Positions 1 to 7,053 of a stretch of DNA of 7,542 bases are shown in pieces. The position numbers and the translations under genes are program-made. How positions within the stretch are numbered: the first letter of the stretch is position 1; every line of letters begins with the position of its first letter. The notes below the pieces were generated by a model. That model saw only the letters and a list, made by a program, of their open reading frames with translations, was not told the origin of the DNA and ran no database searches. Source of the stretch: DATLCI01 sp046714215 (GTDB lineage Bacteria > Acidobacteriota > Terriglobia > Terriglobales > Acidobacteriaceae); the NCBI GenBank assembly GCA_046714215.1, contig JBKKBM010000202.1:1-7542 (forward strand). The letters are read 5' to 3'.

Positions 1-1
1 T

Positions 2-2524
2 GTTTTAACTTCGATCACGGTTACGCCGGCTGATCCCTTCATCTACACGGGCCAGACACAGCAGTTCATCGCGACGGGCACCTTCAGCGATGGCTCCAGC
101 AGCATACTGACTTCCGGTAGCACCTGGGCGAGCAAGGCTCCGATGTTGACATCACGTAATGTGCCACAGGGAGCGGCGGTGAACGGCATTCTGTACGCCG
201 TCGGCGGACATAACGGCACTACCGACACGGCTATCGTGGAAGCCTATAACTCGGCGTCCAATACCTGGTCAACCGTGGCGTCGTTGAACGCGCCGAACTA
301 TGGCGGTAACCGGGGACGCTACGCGGGCTCTGCGGTCGGGGTGAACGGCAAGGTATACATGATGGGCGGGTGGACGAGCTCGCCGCCACTGCCCAGCAAC
401 ACTCTCTCAATCTACGACCCGAACACTAACGTGTGGACCTCCGGGCCGACAATCCCCGGGTCGGGCTACACCGGCTGTTCGGAGGCTGCGGTGATTGGCA
501 ACCGCATCTACCTACTCAACGCATGCAACGGCTTCGGCGGTTACGTTCAACAGCTTTCGATATACGACACCATTGCCAACTCTTGGACGACGGGGCCGAA
601 CGCTCCGCGGAACCACAACGCTGGGTTGGGGGCTTCTTTAAACGGAAAGTTCTACGTGACCGGGGGCCACGACGGGGCTTACAAGCCGCAAGTGGACGTA
701 TACGACCCGAGCACGGGGGCATGGACAACCGTGGGCAACATGCCCGTCAATCTTCACAGCATGGCGGGCGACGTGATCAACGGGAAATGGTACATCGTGG
801 GCGGCGGGGGGCCCGCCGCGAACTACCTGAATACCGTTTGGTTCTATGATCCGGTGGCAAATACCTGGACGAGCGGGCCCCCCGCGCCCACAGCCCGAAG
901 CGGGGCGACCGCAGCTACGATCAACGGGAAACTGTACGTAGTGGGCGGCAACAACGCCACCGGCAACCTCAACGTGCTGGAAATGTTCGACCCAAGCGCA
1001 GGCGGCGTGTCGTGGTCAAGCACCAACCTAAGCGTAGCGACCATCAACAGCAACGGGCTCGCTACCGGTCACTCTCCGGGTGACAGCACCATTCGGGCGA
1101 CTTCCGGCAGCATAAGTGGAGGTACAACTCTGACGGTGGTGGATCCCAATCAACCGCCGATCGCGAATGCGGGAATTGATCAGACCGTGGAGGCGACTTC
1201 TGCATCCGGCGCCGATGTAGCCCTGGACGGTTCGGCTTCTTCCGACCCTGATGGCGACACGCTGACGTATACGTGGACCGGCCCGTTCGGTACGGCTCCG
1301 GGCGTGAGTCCGGTTGTCACCTTGCCACTCGGCACGAGCACCATCACCTTGACGGTGGACGATGGCCACGGCCTCACCTCCACCGCCACCACCCAAGTGA
1401 CGGTGCGCGACACCACGCCGCCGGTCATCAGTGGCACGCCGGCGAACATCGTGGTCGAAGCGACCAACCCTGCGGGAGAAGTGGTTTCCTTCACGATGCC
1501 TACGGCGTCGGACCTGGTAGACGGCACGGTGACGGTGACCTGCACTCCTGCTTCGGGCGCGACCTTCGCCATCGGCACACAACTGGTGAGCTGCACGGCG
1601 ACGGACGCACACAACAACTCGGCGAATACGAGCTTCAGCGTGACCGTGCAAGACACCACGCCGCCGGTCATTAGTTGCGGGTCGGCGGACGGACTGTGGC
1701 ACGCGAGCGATGTGGCTATCGCTTGCTCGGCTTCAGACCTCGTCGGTCTCGTCAATGCGGCTGACGCCAGCTTCGCGCTTTCCACCAGCGTTGCTCCGGG
1801 AAGCGAAACCAACAACGCCAGCACGGGATCGCGGAACGTCTGTGACGCTGCGGGAAACTGCGCGACGGCCGGGCCCATCAGCGGCAACCAAGTGGACAAG
1901 AAAGCTCCCAACATCACCATCAGTGCACCAGCCAGCGGCGCCAACTACACGCTAAACCAGGTTGTGGCCGGCAATTATGGCTGCACGGATGGCGGTTCCG
2001 GAATGGGATCGTGCAGCGGGCCGGTGACCAGCGGCGCCAACTTCAACACCGGCGCGGTGGGGGCACAGTCCTTCTCGGTCACAGCGACGGACGCGGTTGG
2101 TAACACCACGACCGTGAGCAACGCGTACAACGTGGTCTACCTGGTGGGAGGCGCCTGCATGGGCTCACCCAGCCACCAGATCCTGCAACCGATCAATACG
2201 GACGGCACCAGCGTCTTCAAGAAAGGCAGCGTAGTCCCCAACAAGTTCCGGGTCTGCGATGCAAATGGCAACTCCATCAGCACGCCGGGCCTGGTCACGG
2301 CCTTCGTGCAGGTGGCCTCGGTGGCCGGTACGGTCACGGAGATCGACGAGCTGGCATACTCCAACACCCCGGACACCAGGTTCCGGTGGGACGCGGCCGC
2401 GCAGCAGTGGATCTTCAACCTGGATACCAAGAACAACTCCACGCTCTCGGCGGGCTCCACTTCGGTGTTCCGCATCTACCTGAACGACGGCACCTTCATT
2501 CAGTACCAGTTCGGAATGAAGTAA
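2..2524 (+). CDS. Secreted multi-domain Ig-like/kelch surface protein (5' partial)
   Basis: The frame is open from the left edge, so the true start and any signal peptide lie outside; 840 residues are visible. The ATG at 143 is internal: the codons before it encode a typical BIG2 start (SITVTPADPFIYTGQTQQF). Domains by residue from base 2: first half of a BIG2 fold (1-39); six kelch motifs of the form NGxxYxxGG (40-335); rest of BIG2 ending TLTVV (336-380); a PKD/REJ-like domain (PPIANAGIDQTV, SSDPDGDTLTYTW; 381-469); a HYR-like domain starting DTTPPVIS (470-550); two further Ig-like repeats with Cys pairs (551 to about 714); and a C-terminal PxKF-like module (PNKF at 746-749, ending FIQYQFGMK). 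Families of this type are extracellular and mediate adhesion or carbohydrate/protein contacts; the ligand is unknown. No catalytic motif, sortase signal or membrane anchor is visible at the C terminus. It converges with ku and has its own terminator. Confidence 0.88.
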   Translation, partial: VLTSITVTPADPFIYTGQTQQFIATGTFSDGSSSILTSGSTWASKAPMLTSRNVPQGAAVNGILYAVGGHNGTTDTAIVEAYNSASNTWSTVASLNAPNYGGNRGRYAGSAVGVNGKVYMMGGWTSSPPLPSNTLSIYDPNTNVWTSGPTIPGSGYTGCSEAAVIGNRIYLLNACNGFGGYVQQLSIYDTIANSWTTGPNAPRNHNAGLGASLNGKFYVTGGHDGAYKPQVDVYDPSTGAWTTVGNMPVNLHSMAGDVINGKWYIVGGGGPAANYLNTVWFYDPVANTWTSGPPAPTARSGATAATINGKLYVVGGNNATGNLNVLEMFDPSAGGVSWSSTNLSVATINSNGLATGHSPGDSTIRATSGSISGGTTLTVVDPNQPPIANAGIDQTVEATSASGADVALDGSASSDPDGDTLTYTWTGPFGTAPGVSPVVTLPLGTSTITLTVDDGHGLTSTATTQVTVRDTTPPVISGTPANIVVEATNPAGEVVSFTMPTASDLVDGTVTVTCTPASGATFAIGTQLVSCTATDAHNNSANTSFSVTVQDTTPPVISCGSADGLWHASDVAIACSASDLVGLVNAADASFALSTSVAPGSETNNASTGSRNVCDAAGNCATAGPISGNQVDKKAPNITISAPASGANYTLNQVVAGNYGCTDGGSGMGSCSGPVTSGANFNTGAVGAQSFSVTATDAVGNTTTVSNAYNVVYLVGGACMGSPSHQILQPINTDGTSVFKKGSVVPNKFRVCDANGNSISTPGLVTAFVQVASVAGTVTEIDELAYSNTPDTRFRWDAAAQQWIFNLDTKNNSTLSAGSTSVFRIYLNDGTFIQYQFGMK
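119..1006 (+). other. Six-blade kelch propeller inserted within a BIG2 domain
   Basis: Six kelch cores lie in this 296-codon segment: NGILYAVGG (about 182), NGKVYMMGG (about 343), a degenerate GNRIYLLNA (about 493), NGKFYVTGG (about 640), NGKWYIVGG (about 779) and NGKLYVVGG (about 923). Blades end in Trp motifs such as NTWSTV, NVWTSGP, NSWTTGP, GAWTTVG and NTWTSGP. The N-terminal STWASKAPM supplies the Trp strand that the last blade (FDPSAGG) lacks, which fits circular closure of a six-blade propeller. Flanking residues SDGSSSILTSG and VSWSSTNLSVATI read as one uninterrupted BIG2 domain if the segment is removed. Blade 3 carries the segment's only two cysteines (residues 159 and 175), a possible disulfide. 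The repeats are visible directly; the nested topology is inferred. Confidence 0.75.
1409..1671 (+). repeat. 20-bp direct repeat at HYR domain boundaries
   Basis: The 20-mer gacaccacgccgccggtcat occurs identically at 1409-1428 and 1652-1671, 243 bp (81 codons) apart, in the same reading frame. Each copy encodes DTTPPVI at the start of an Ig-like domain, and the flanks (gtgacSgtgc before, Yagt after) are also nearly identical. This looks like domain-level duplication within the gene rather than a mobile element. Confidence 0.7.
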
Positions 2525-2555
2525 AGCGGGGCGACACGGAAACCGGAGTCACGGT

Positions 2556-2589
2556 CAGGATGGGGGAGTAATCTCCCATCCTGCTTTTT
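2556..2589 (+). terminator. Rho-independent terminator of the Ig/kelch gene
   Basis: A 12-bp stem pairs 2556-2567 with 2572-2583 (one G-T wobble at 2565/2574). It is closed by the tetraloop GTAA, a GNRA-type loop, and followed by C and five Ts (2585-2589). It begins 32 bp after the TAA at 2522-2524. Read on the opposite strand the hairpin is not followed by a T tract, so it should serve the + strand gene much better than ku. Confidence 0.85.
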
Positions 2590-2622
2590 CATGTAGGGAA
2601 AAGAATACTTTTACGCCCGCGC

Positions 2623-3447
2623 CTACTTCCGCGCCTTCTTCGGTTTGGCGTCTTCCGCCTCAGCCGTAGATGCGGCGGGCTTTTTCACGTTCTGCAAGCT
2701 CATCTTCAGGGCTTCCATGATGTCGATGACGGGCGCGAGCTGCGTTGTCACCGGCGGCTCGACCGTTTCTTTGCCTTCGATCTTCGCTTGGATGAGCGCT
2801 TTCAGGTTGGCGCGGTAGCCGTCTGAATATTTTTCGGGATCGAAGCCGGCGGCGAGTGATTCGATCAGCGTCTTAGCCAACGTGAGTTCCTGGGGCTTGA
2901 TGATGGAAGTGTCCGTGCGGAATTCTTCCACCATCTTGATCTCGTCGCGGTAGTACATGGTGTGCAGCAAAATGCCATGCTTCGCCGGACGCAGTATTAC
3001 GATGTGCTCGCGGTTGTGCATAGCCAGGCGCGCGAGGGCGCAGTATCCCGTTTCCTTCAAGGCCTCGAAGAGCAGCGCGTACGGCTTTTCGCCCGCTTCG
3101 TCGGGCGCCATGTAATAAGAACTTTCAAAGTAGATGGGATCCACTTCCGCCACGCGCACGAACTCGAGGATCTCCATGGTCTTCGCCGTCTTGGGCGCGA
3201 CCTTCTTGATGTCCTCGTCGTCAATGACAACGTATTTGTCTTTCTCGTACTCAAATCCCTTGACGAGTTCGGAGCGTGGCACTGGCTTATCCTCAGCCTG
3301 GCAGAAGAGCACCTGCTTCACGCGGGAGTGGTCAGCTTTGTGCAGCTGGTTGAAACTCACAGTCTCGCTGCGAGCCGCGCTATACAATTTGACGGGAAGT
3401 GAGACCAGACCAAAGGTCAGGTGTCCCTTCCAAACAGTGGACGCCAT
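2623..3447 (-). CDS. ku: Ku, bacterial NHEJ DNA end-binding protein
   Basis: A 274-residue protein, the usual size for bacterial Ku. Family knowledge: Ku forms a homodimeric ring that threads onto double-strand break ends, protects them and recruits and stimulates LigD. Visible signatures: N-terminal MASTVWKGHLTFGLVSLPVKLYSA; the core VKGFEYEKDKYVVIDDEDIKK (split here as VKGFEYEKDKYVV and IDDEDIKK) at about 63-83; YFESSYYMAPDE at about 106-117; and the helical region around KTLIESLAAGFDPEKYSDGY. The C terminus is a lysine-rich tail (DAKPKKARK) of the type that helps DNA binding in bacterial Ku proteins. Only one Cys (LFCQAEDKPV) remains where some relatives have a CxxC-like pair. The ATG at 3447 is preceded by GAGGA (3458-3454) at a 6-nt spacing, which fixes the start. 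It is divergent from ligD across 129 bp, the expected functional partner. Confidence 0.96.
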   Translation of the reverse strand: MASTVWKGHLTFGLVSLPVKLYSAARSETVSFNQLHKADHSRVKQVLFCQAEDKPVPRSELVKGFEYEKDKYVVIDDEDIKKVAPKTAKTMEILEFVRVAEVDPIYFESSYYMAPDEAGEKPYALLFEALKETGYCALARLAMHNREHIVILRPAKHGILLHTMYYRDEIKMVEEFRTDTSIIKPQELTLAKTLIESLAAGFDPEKYSDGYRANLKALIQAKIEGKETVEPPVTTQLAPVIDIMEALKMSLQNVKKPAASTAEAEDAKPKKARK

Positions 3448-3453
3448 GGTGCT

Positions 3454-3458
3454 TCCTC
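3454..3458 (-). promoter_or_regulatory. Ribosome binding site of ku
   Basis: On the minus strand the bases read GAGGA within aaagaggaagcacc, six bases before the ATG at 3447. This is a good Shine-Dalgarno match and supports that start over any other. Confidence 0.75.
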
Positions 3459-3478
3459 TTTACGTTCTTCTTTACGTT
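3457..3478. repeat. Tandem 10-bp repeat in the ku leader
   Basis: The 10-mer tctttacgtt appears at 3457-3466 and 3469-3478, separated by ct, giving a 12-bp period. It sits in the ku 5' leader directly upstream of, and slightly overlapping, the ribosome binding site. On the mRNA strand each copy reads aacgtaaaga. It could be a protein or RNA binding site or chance duplication; nothing in the sequence decides this. Confidence 0.5.
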
Positions 3479-3543
3479 TAGAAGCAAAACTTCGTTGGGA
3501 CGAGCGGTCAAATGCACGAAGCCCAGCGAATTTCGGGGCTCAA

Positions 3544-3572
3544 GCTATATCACAGCACCATTATTGGTTCAA
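3544..3572 (-). promoter_or_regulatory. Candidate sigma-70-type promoter for ku
   Basis: On the minus strand TTGAAC (3572-3567) is followed after exactly 17 bp by TATAGC (3549-3544); each box matches 4 of 6 consensus positions. Transcription would begin near 3537, giving a leader of about 90 nt that contains the tandem repeat and the GAGGA site. On the opposite strand TATATC at 3546-3551 overlaps the same bases and could be a -10 for ligD, but no convincing -35 is seen for it. This is a pattern match only. Confidence 0.4.
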
Positions 3573-3576
3573 ATCT

Positions 3577-6117
3577 ATGAACCTGAGTGATTACTCCCGC
3601 AAGCGGCGCTTTGACCAGACGCCAGAGCCTCCGCCAAAGCCCGTGGCTGATGCGGGTAAGCGGTTTTGCATTCAACGACATAGCGCCAGACGTCTGCACT
3701 ATGACTTGAGGCTGGAAGTGAGTGGCACGCTGAAGTCGTGGGCGGTGCCCAAGGGGCCGACTTTGGATCCAGCGGAAAAGCGGCTGGCCGTCCATGTGGA
3801 AGATCATCCCATCGAGTATGGCGACTTCGAAGGGACCATCCCCGCGGGAAATTACGGCGCGGGCAGCGTGCTGCTGTGGGATCGCGGCACCTACGAATTG
3901 CTGGGCGACGCGAATGCGGAAGCGCAACTGACCCGGGGCGATTTCAAGTTCCGCCTGCATGGTGAAAAGCTGATGGGAGAATTCGCACTGGTGCGCACCA
4001 AGCGCGGCAAGGGCAACGAGTGGCTGCTGATCAAGAAAAAGGATTTTGCGGCAAAGGCAGGATGGGATTCCGAAGATGACTTGCGCAGCGTGAAGGGCGG
4101 CGGCACCGACCTAGAGCAGATCCCCGGCGCGGTAAAAGTAGCTATGCCGCAGAAGCTTGCACCCATGATGGCGTTCGCATCCAGTTCCCTGCCGACGGGG
4201 CCGGAGTGGGTGTACGAGGTGAAGTGGGATGGCGTGCGCGCGCTGGCTTACGTCGAAGGTAAAAGTGTGAGGCTAGTCGGTCGCTCGGGCAAAGTGATGG
4301 ACGCGCAATATCCGGAACTCGTAGCCATTGCCGAACAGCTCAACACCAAGAGCGCAGTGCTGGATGGCGAGATTGTTGCGTTCGACGCGAAGGGTATCCC
4401 CAGCTTTGCCGATATTCAGCCGCGGATCTCAGCAACGCCGAAGAGTACCAGCGCGCTGATGCAGACGAATCCGGTCACGTACTTCGCCTTCGACCTGCTG
4501 TATCTTGATGGCTATGACCTGCGGCAAGTGGCGCTACTCGACCGCAAGCGCTTGCTGGCGTCGCAACTGCGTCCGGGAACTTTACTCCGTACGTCTGAAC
4601 ATTTTTCCGATGGCCGCAAGTTACTGGAAGCGGCGCGCGAAAAAGGATTGGAAGGCGTGGTCGCGAAAAATGCCTCGAGCCAGTATGAATCGAAGCGCAG
4701 TCCCGCGTGGGTGAAGGTGAAGGTAGTCACGCGGCAGGATTTCGTGATTGTTGGATTCACAGCGGGCGAACGCGACCATTTTGGCTCGCTGGCGCTGGCC
4801 GTGTATGAAGACGGCCAGTTGAAATATGCGGGCAACGTGGGCAGCGGGTTTACGGAAGCGTCGCTAAAGCAGATCGGAACGCGGCTGCACAAGTTGGTTG
4901 CCAAGAAAAGCCCGTTCGCGAAGGAGCCGAAGATCTCAAGCCGCTTTGGCGCAAAGGACTTAAGCGCCACCACCTGGGTCAAGCCGGAAATAGTGGCCGA
5001 AGTGAAGTTCCATCACTGGACACGTGACGACCGGCTGCGCGCCCCTGTGTTTATAGGGCTGCGCGATGATGTGGATGCGAAGGAGTGCGTGCGGGAGGAC
5101 ATGGCGAGCGCGGACGAAGTTACCGAAGTCGCGGGGGAGACGACCGCGACATCGGCGAAGGCTTCGACCAAGACGCAGCTCCTGCCCGCAGCGAAGGCTG
5201 AAGTCATCACGGAAATCGATGGCAAGCAACTGAAGTTCACTAATCTGAACAAAGTGTTTTATCCGCAGGATGGCTTCACCAAGCGCGATGTGATCAATTA
5301 TTACGACGCGGTGGCGGATCTGATCCTTCCCTATTTGAAGGGCCGTCCCCTTTCGTTGCGACGCTATCCGAATGGCATCGAGGGCAAGGCGTTCTTCCAA
5401 AAAGATGCGGCGGCGCATTTTCCCGAGTGGCTGCGCACCGTGCCGTTCACTTCCGAGACCAAGACCATCAACTACGTGGTGGCCGATGATCGCGCGGCGC
5501 TGCTGTACCTGGCGAACCTGGCATGCATCGATCAGAATCCGTGGATGAGTCGGGTGGATTCGCTGGAGAATCCCGACTTCATGCTGATGGACCTCGACCC
5601 ATATCACTGCGGATACGACCGTATTGTGGAGGCGGCGCAACTGGTGCGCAGCCGTTTGGAACAAATCGGCCTCGAAGGCTACGCGAAGACGACCGGCGGC
5701 GATGGCATGCACATCTACGTGCCGCTCGAGCCGCAGTACAACTACGAACAAGTGCGCGGATTTGCCGAAATATTGGCGCGGATGGTCGCCGGGGAGCGTC
5801 CCGACTTGTTCACCACGCCGCGCACGGTGGCGCAGCGGGAAAAAGGCAAAGTGTATTTCGATTACATGCAGATCCGGCAAGGATCGACCATCTCCGCGCC
5901 GTATGTGCTGCGCGCGCATCCGGGTGCGCCGGTGGCGGCGCCGCTGCGCTGGAGCGAAGTCACGCGCGGACTCTCACCGGCGCAATTCAACATCCGTAAC
6001 GCCGTTGACCGCTTTGCCCGACTGGGCGATCTATTTCAGCCAGTGCTGACGAAGCCGCAGAAGTTGGAGCCGGCCATCGAGAAGTTGGAGGAATTGCTGG
6101 CGCCCGTCAGGAAATAA
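3577..6117 (+). CDS. ligD: LigD, ATP-dependent NHEJ DNA ligase (PE-Lig-Pol)
   Basis: An 846-residue multifunctional NHEJ enzyme with the module order phosphoesterase-ligase-polymerase, as in Pseudomonas LigD; mycobacterial LigD starts with the polymerase. PE domain (about 1-155): H35, H41, D43, R45 and H77 match the metal/phosphate site of the family. Ligase (about 195-505): nucleotidyl lysine K216 in EVKWDG, DLLYLDG from 306, EGVVAK at 359-364, WVKVK from 378, then an OB fold. A Thr/Ala-rich linker (about 505-545) leads to the primase-type polymerase (about 545-846): D672 and D674 in DLDP, GGDGMH with H712, and D762 in YFDYMQI. All key catalytic residues are present, so it should be active in end trimming, gap filling and sealing. 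The ATG at 3577 is chosen because MNLSDYSRKRRFDQTPEP matches the usual LigD N terminus; the frame is open further upstream to a GTG at 3421 inside ku, but that extension is not LigD-like. No clear Shine-Dalgarno precedes 3577. Confidence 0.96.
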   Translation: MNLSDYSRKRRFDQTPEPPPKPVADAGKRFCIQRHSARRLHYDLRLEVSGTLKSWAVPKGPTLDPAEKRLAVHVEDHPIEYGDFEGTIPAGNYGAGSVLLWDRGTYELLGDANAEAQLTRGDFKFRLHGEKLMGEFALVRTKRGKGNEWLLIKKKDFAAKAGWDSEDDLRSVKGGGTDLEQIPGAVKVAMPQKLAPMMAFASSSLPTGPEWVYEVKWDGVRALAYVEGKSVRLVGRSGKVMDAQYPELVAIAEQLNTKSAVLDGEIVAFDAKGIPSFADIQPRISATPKSTSALMQTNPVTYFAFDLLYLDGYDLRQVALLDRKRLLASQLRPGTLLRTSEHFSDGRKLLEAAREKGLEGVVAKNASSQYESKRSPAWVKVKVVTRQDFVIVGFTAGERDHFGSLALAVYEDGQLKYAGNVGSGFTEASLKQIGTRLHKLVAKKSPFAKEPKISSRFGAKDLSATTWVKPEIVAEVKFHHWTRDDRLRAPVFIGLRDDVDAKECVREDMASADEVTEVAGETTATSAKASTKTQLLPAAKAEVITEIDGKQLKFTNLNKVFYPQDGFTKRDVINYYDAVADLILPYLKGRPLSLRRYPNGIEGKAFFQKDAAAHFPEWLRTVPFTSETKTINYVVADDRAALLYLANLACIDQNPWMSRVDSLENPDFMLMDLDPYHCGYDRIVEAAQLVRSRLEQIGLEGYAKTTGGDGMHIYVPLEPQYNYEQVRGFAEILARMVAGERPDLFTTPRTVAQREKGKVYFDYMQIRQGSTISAPYVLRAHPGAPVAAPLRWSEVTRGLSPAQFNIRNAVDRFARLGDLFQPVLTKPQKLEPAIEKLEELLAPVRK

Positions 6118-6832
6118 CGGCCTTCGGCTTCGCTCCAAACTGCTCGAGCAATTCTTCCGCATACAGCGCGCCTTCGGGCGAGTCTTCATGCTTGAAGTAG
6201 ATGAAGACGTCGCGCCCGGCTTGGGCATGGGCGGCGATGCGGGTGGCTAAGTCTTTGCGCTCGGCGGCGGAATATTCCGGCTTGCGCATGCGGTAGTAGC
6301 AGAAATCAGCGGTGACCACGTCGGGCGTCTCCAGCTTTTCACTCTCGGCCACGCAGATGGCGGCGTTCTTCGCCTTCAGCAAATCGAAGGTCTCGTCCGT
6401 GAACCAACTGGTGTGGCGAAACTCAAAGGCGAGGCGTCCGGTAGGCAGCCCTGCGAGAAAGTCCTTAAGCAACGCTTGATCCGCTTTTAAGAACGGCGGT
6501 AACTGGAAGAGGACGAAGCCGAGCTTCCCGGCTCCGGCCAACGGCTGCAACGATGCGAGGAACGCACGCGCATCTTCGGCGGCGTCCTTGAGGCGCTTGA
6601 TATGGGTGATGGTCTGATGGGCCTTGGCGGAGAAGCGAAACTCCGGCGGTGTGGCGGCGACCCAGTTCAGTTGCGATTTCTCTGAGGCAAAGTGACGGAA
6701 GGTGTAATTGACCTCCACACTGTTCAGGCGGGTGCCGTAATACTGCAGGAACTTTGCCGCCGCCAGCTTCGCCGGATAAAACTGCGGCTTCCACGTGGGA
6801 TAGGACCACCCCGAGGTGCCAGCGTAGATCAT
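6107..6832 (-). CDS. DUF72 (YecE-like) TIM-barrel protein
   Basis: A 241-residue protein of normal family length. Signatures: GTSGWSYPTWKPQFYP at 5-20, a highly conserved N-terminal DUF72 motif; SVEVNYTFR at 38-46; FRFSAKAHQTITH near 69-81; GFVLFQLPPF near 104-113; FEFRHTSWF near 136; and near the C terminus DVFIYFKHEDSPEGALYA (FxHD/E-type motif, final strand). The family adopts a TIM-barrel fold, and its biochemical activity is not established. There is no signal peptide, so it is cytoplasmic. The start ATG (6832-6830) overlaps the TGA of the upstream regulator remnant (6831-6829), suggesting translational coupling; AAGGAG lies about 10 nt upstream inside that frame. The 3' end overlaps ligD tail to tail by 11 bp with no terminator between. 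Proximity to ku/ligD hints at a DNA-repair or stress context, but that is inference only. Confidence 0.92.
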   Translation of the reverse strand: MIYAGTSGWSYPTWKPQFYPAKLAAAKFLQYYGTRLNSVEVNYTFRHFASEKSQLNWVAATPPEFRFSAKAHQTITHIKRLKDAAEDARAFLASLQPLAGAGKLGFVLFQLPPFLKADQALLKDFLAGLPTGRLAFEFRHTSWFTDETFDLLKAKNAAICVAESEKLETPDVVTADFCYYRMRKPEYSAAERKDLATRIAAHAQAGRDVFIYFKHEDSPEGALYAEELLEQFGAKPKAVIS

Positions 6833-7053
6833 CGGGTGCCTTCTCCTTTGGCGTCGTCTTTGCGCAAGGCTGCCAAATCAATGCCTAACTGCTCACACTT
6901 TTTGTAGAGGTGGCTGCGCTCCAGACCAAGTGCCTTGGCGGTGTTGGTGATGTGTCCGCCATGTGTTTTAATCTCCGCAATGATATTGATGCGCTCGAAC
7001 TCCGCCACGCGATCACTGAGGATGCCACGCGCGACGCTCGGTGGTTCCCTGCT
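6829..7053 (-). pseudogene. C-terminal Fis-type HTH remnant of an NtrC-family regulator
   Basis: This open frame is absent from ordinary ATG-based calling. It runs from just after a TGA (7056-7054) to TGA 6831-6829 and encodes 74 residues: an unrecognised start, then SDRVAEFERINIIAEI, THGGHITNTAKALGL, ERSHLYKKCEQLGID and a charged tail ending KGEGTR. This is the Fis-type (HTH_8) DNA-binding helix-turn-helix that ends NtrC-type sigma-54-dependent response regulators. The receiver and AAA+ domains that should precede it are missing; upstream sequence instead encodes an exported protein in another frame. The only plausible start inside is GTG at 7008 (59 residues). I call it a decayed remnant; a stand-alone small Fis-like protein is the less likely alternative. 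Its stop overlaps the DUF72 start (ATGA), so the intact regulator was probably co-transcribed with DUF72. Confidence 0.72.

Noticed and set aside
1409..1671. The 20-bp direct repeat as the ends of a mobile element or attachment sites
   Set aside because: Both copies are in frame, encode the same domain-start motif and bound a complete HYR-like domain, so domain duplication is sufficient.
1028..1944. Long minus-strand open frames opposite the Ig-like domains (1028-1702, 1180-1944)
   Set aside because: They lie opposite a strongly supported gene in GC-rich sequence, have biased composition with runs of Arg or of Val/Ser/Thr, and show no recognisable domain.
143..2524. Treating the ATG at 143 as the start of the kelch/Ig gene
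   Set aside because: The same frame is open to base 2 and encodes a typical BIG2 beginning, and no signal peptide or ribosome binding site accompanies base 143.
2556..2583. The hairpin after the Ig/kelch gene as a bidirectional terminator also serving ku
   Set aside because: On the minus strand the stem is followed by accgtgac rather than a T run, so efficient termination of ku there is not supported.
3421..3576. A longer LigD starting at the GTG at 3421
   Set aside because: The extra 52 residues overlap the ku coding sequence, its leader and its promoter candidate, and do not resemble a LigD N terminus, which begins clearly at MNLSDYSRKR.
4960..5919. 319-codon minus-strand open frame opposite the LigD polymerase domain
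   Set aside because: It is rich in His, Arg and Gln and antisense to catalytic motifs of ligD; no family is recognised, so it is a shadow of the GC-rich reading frame.
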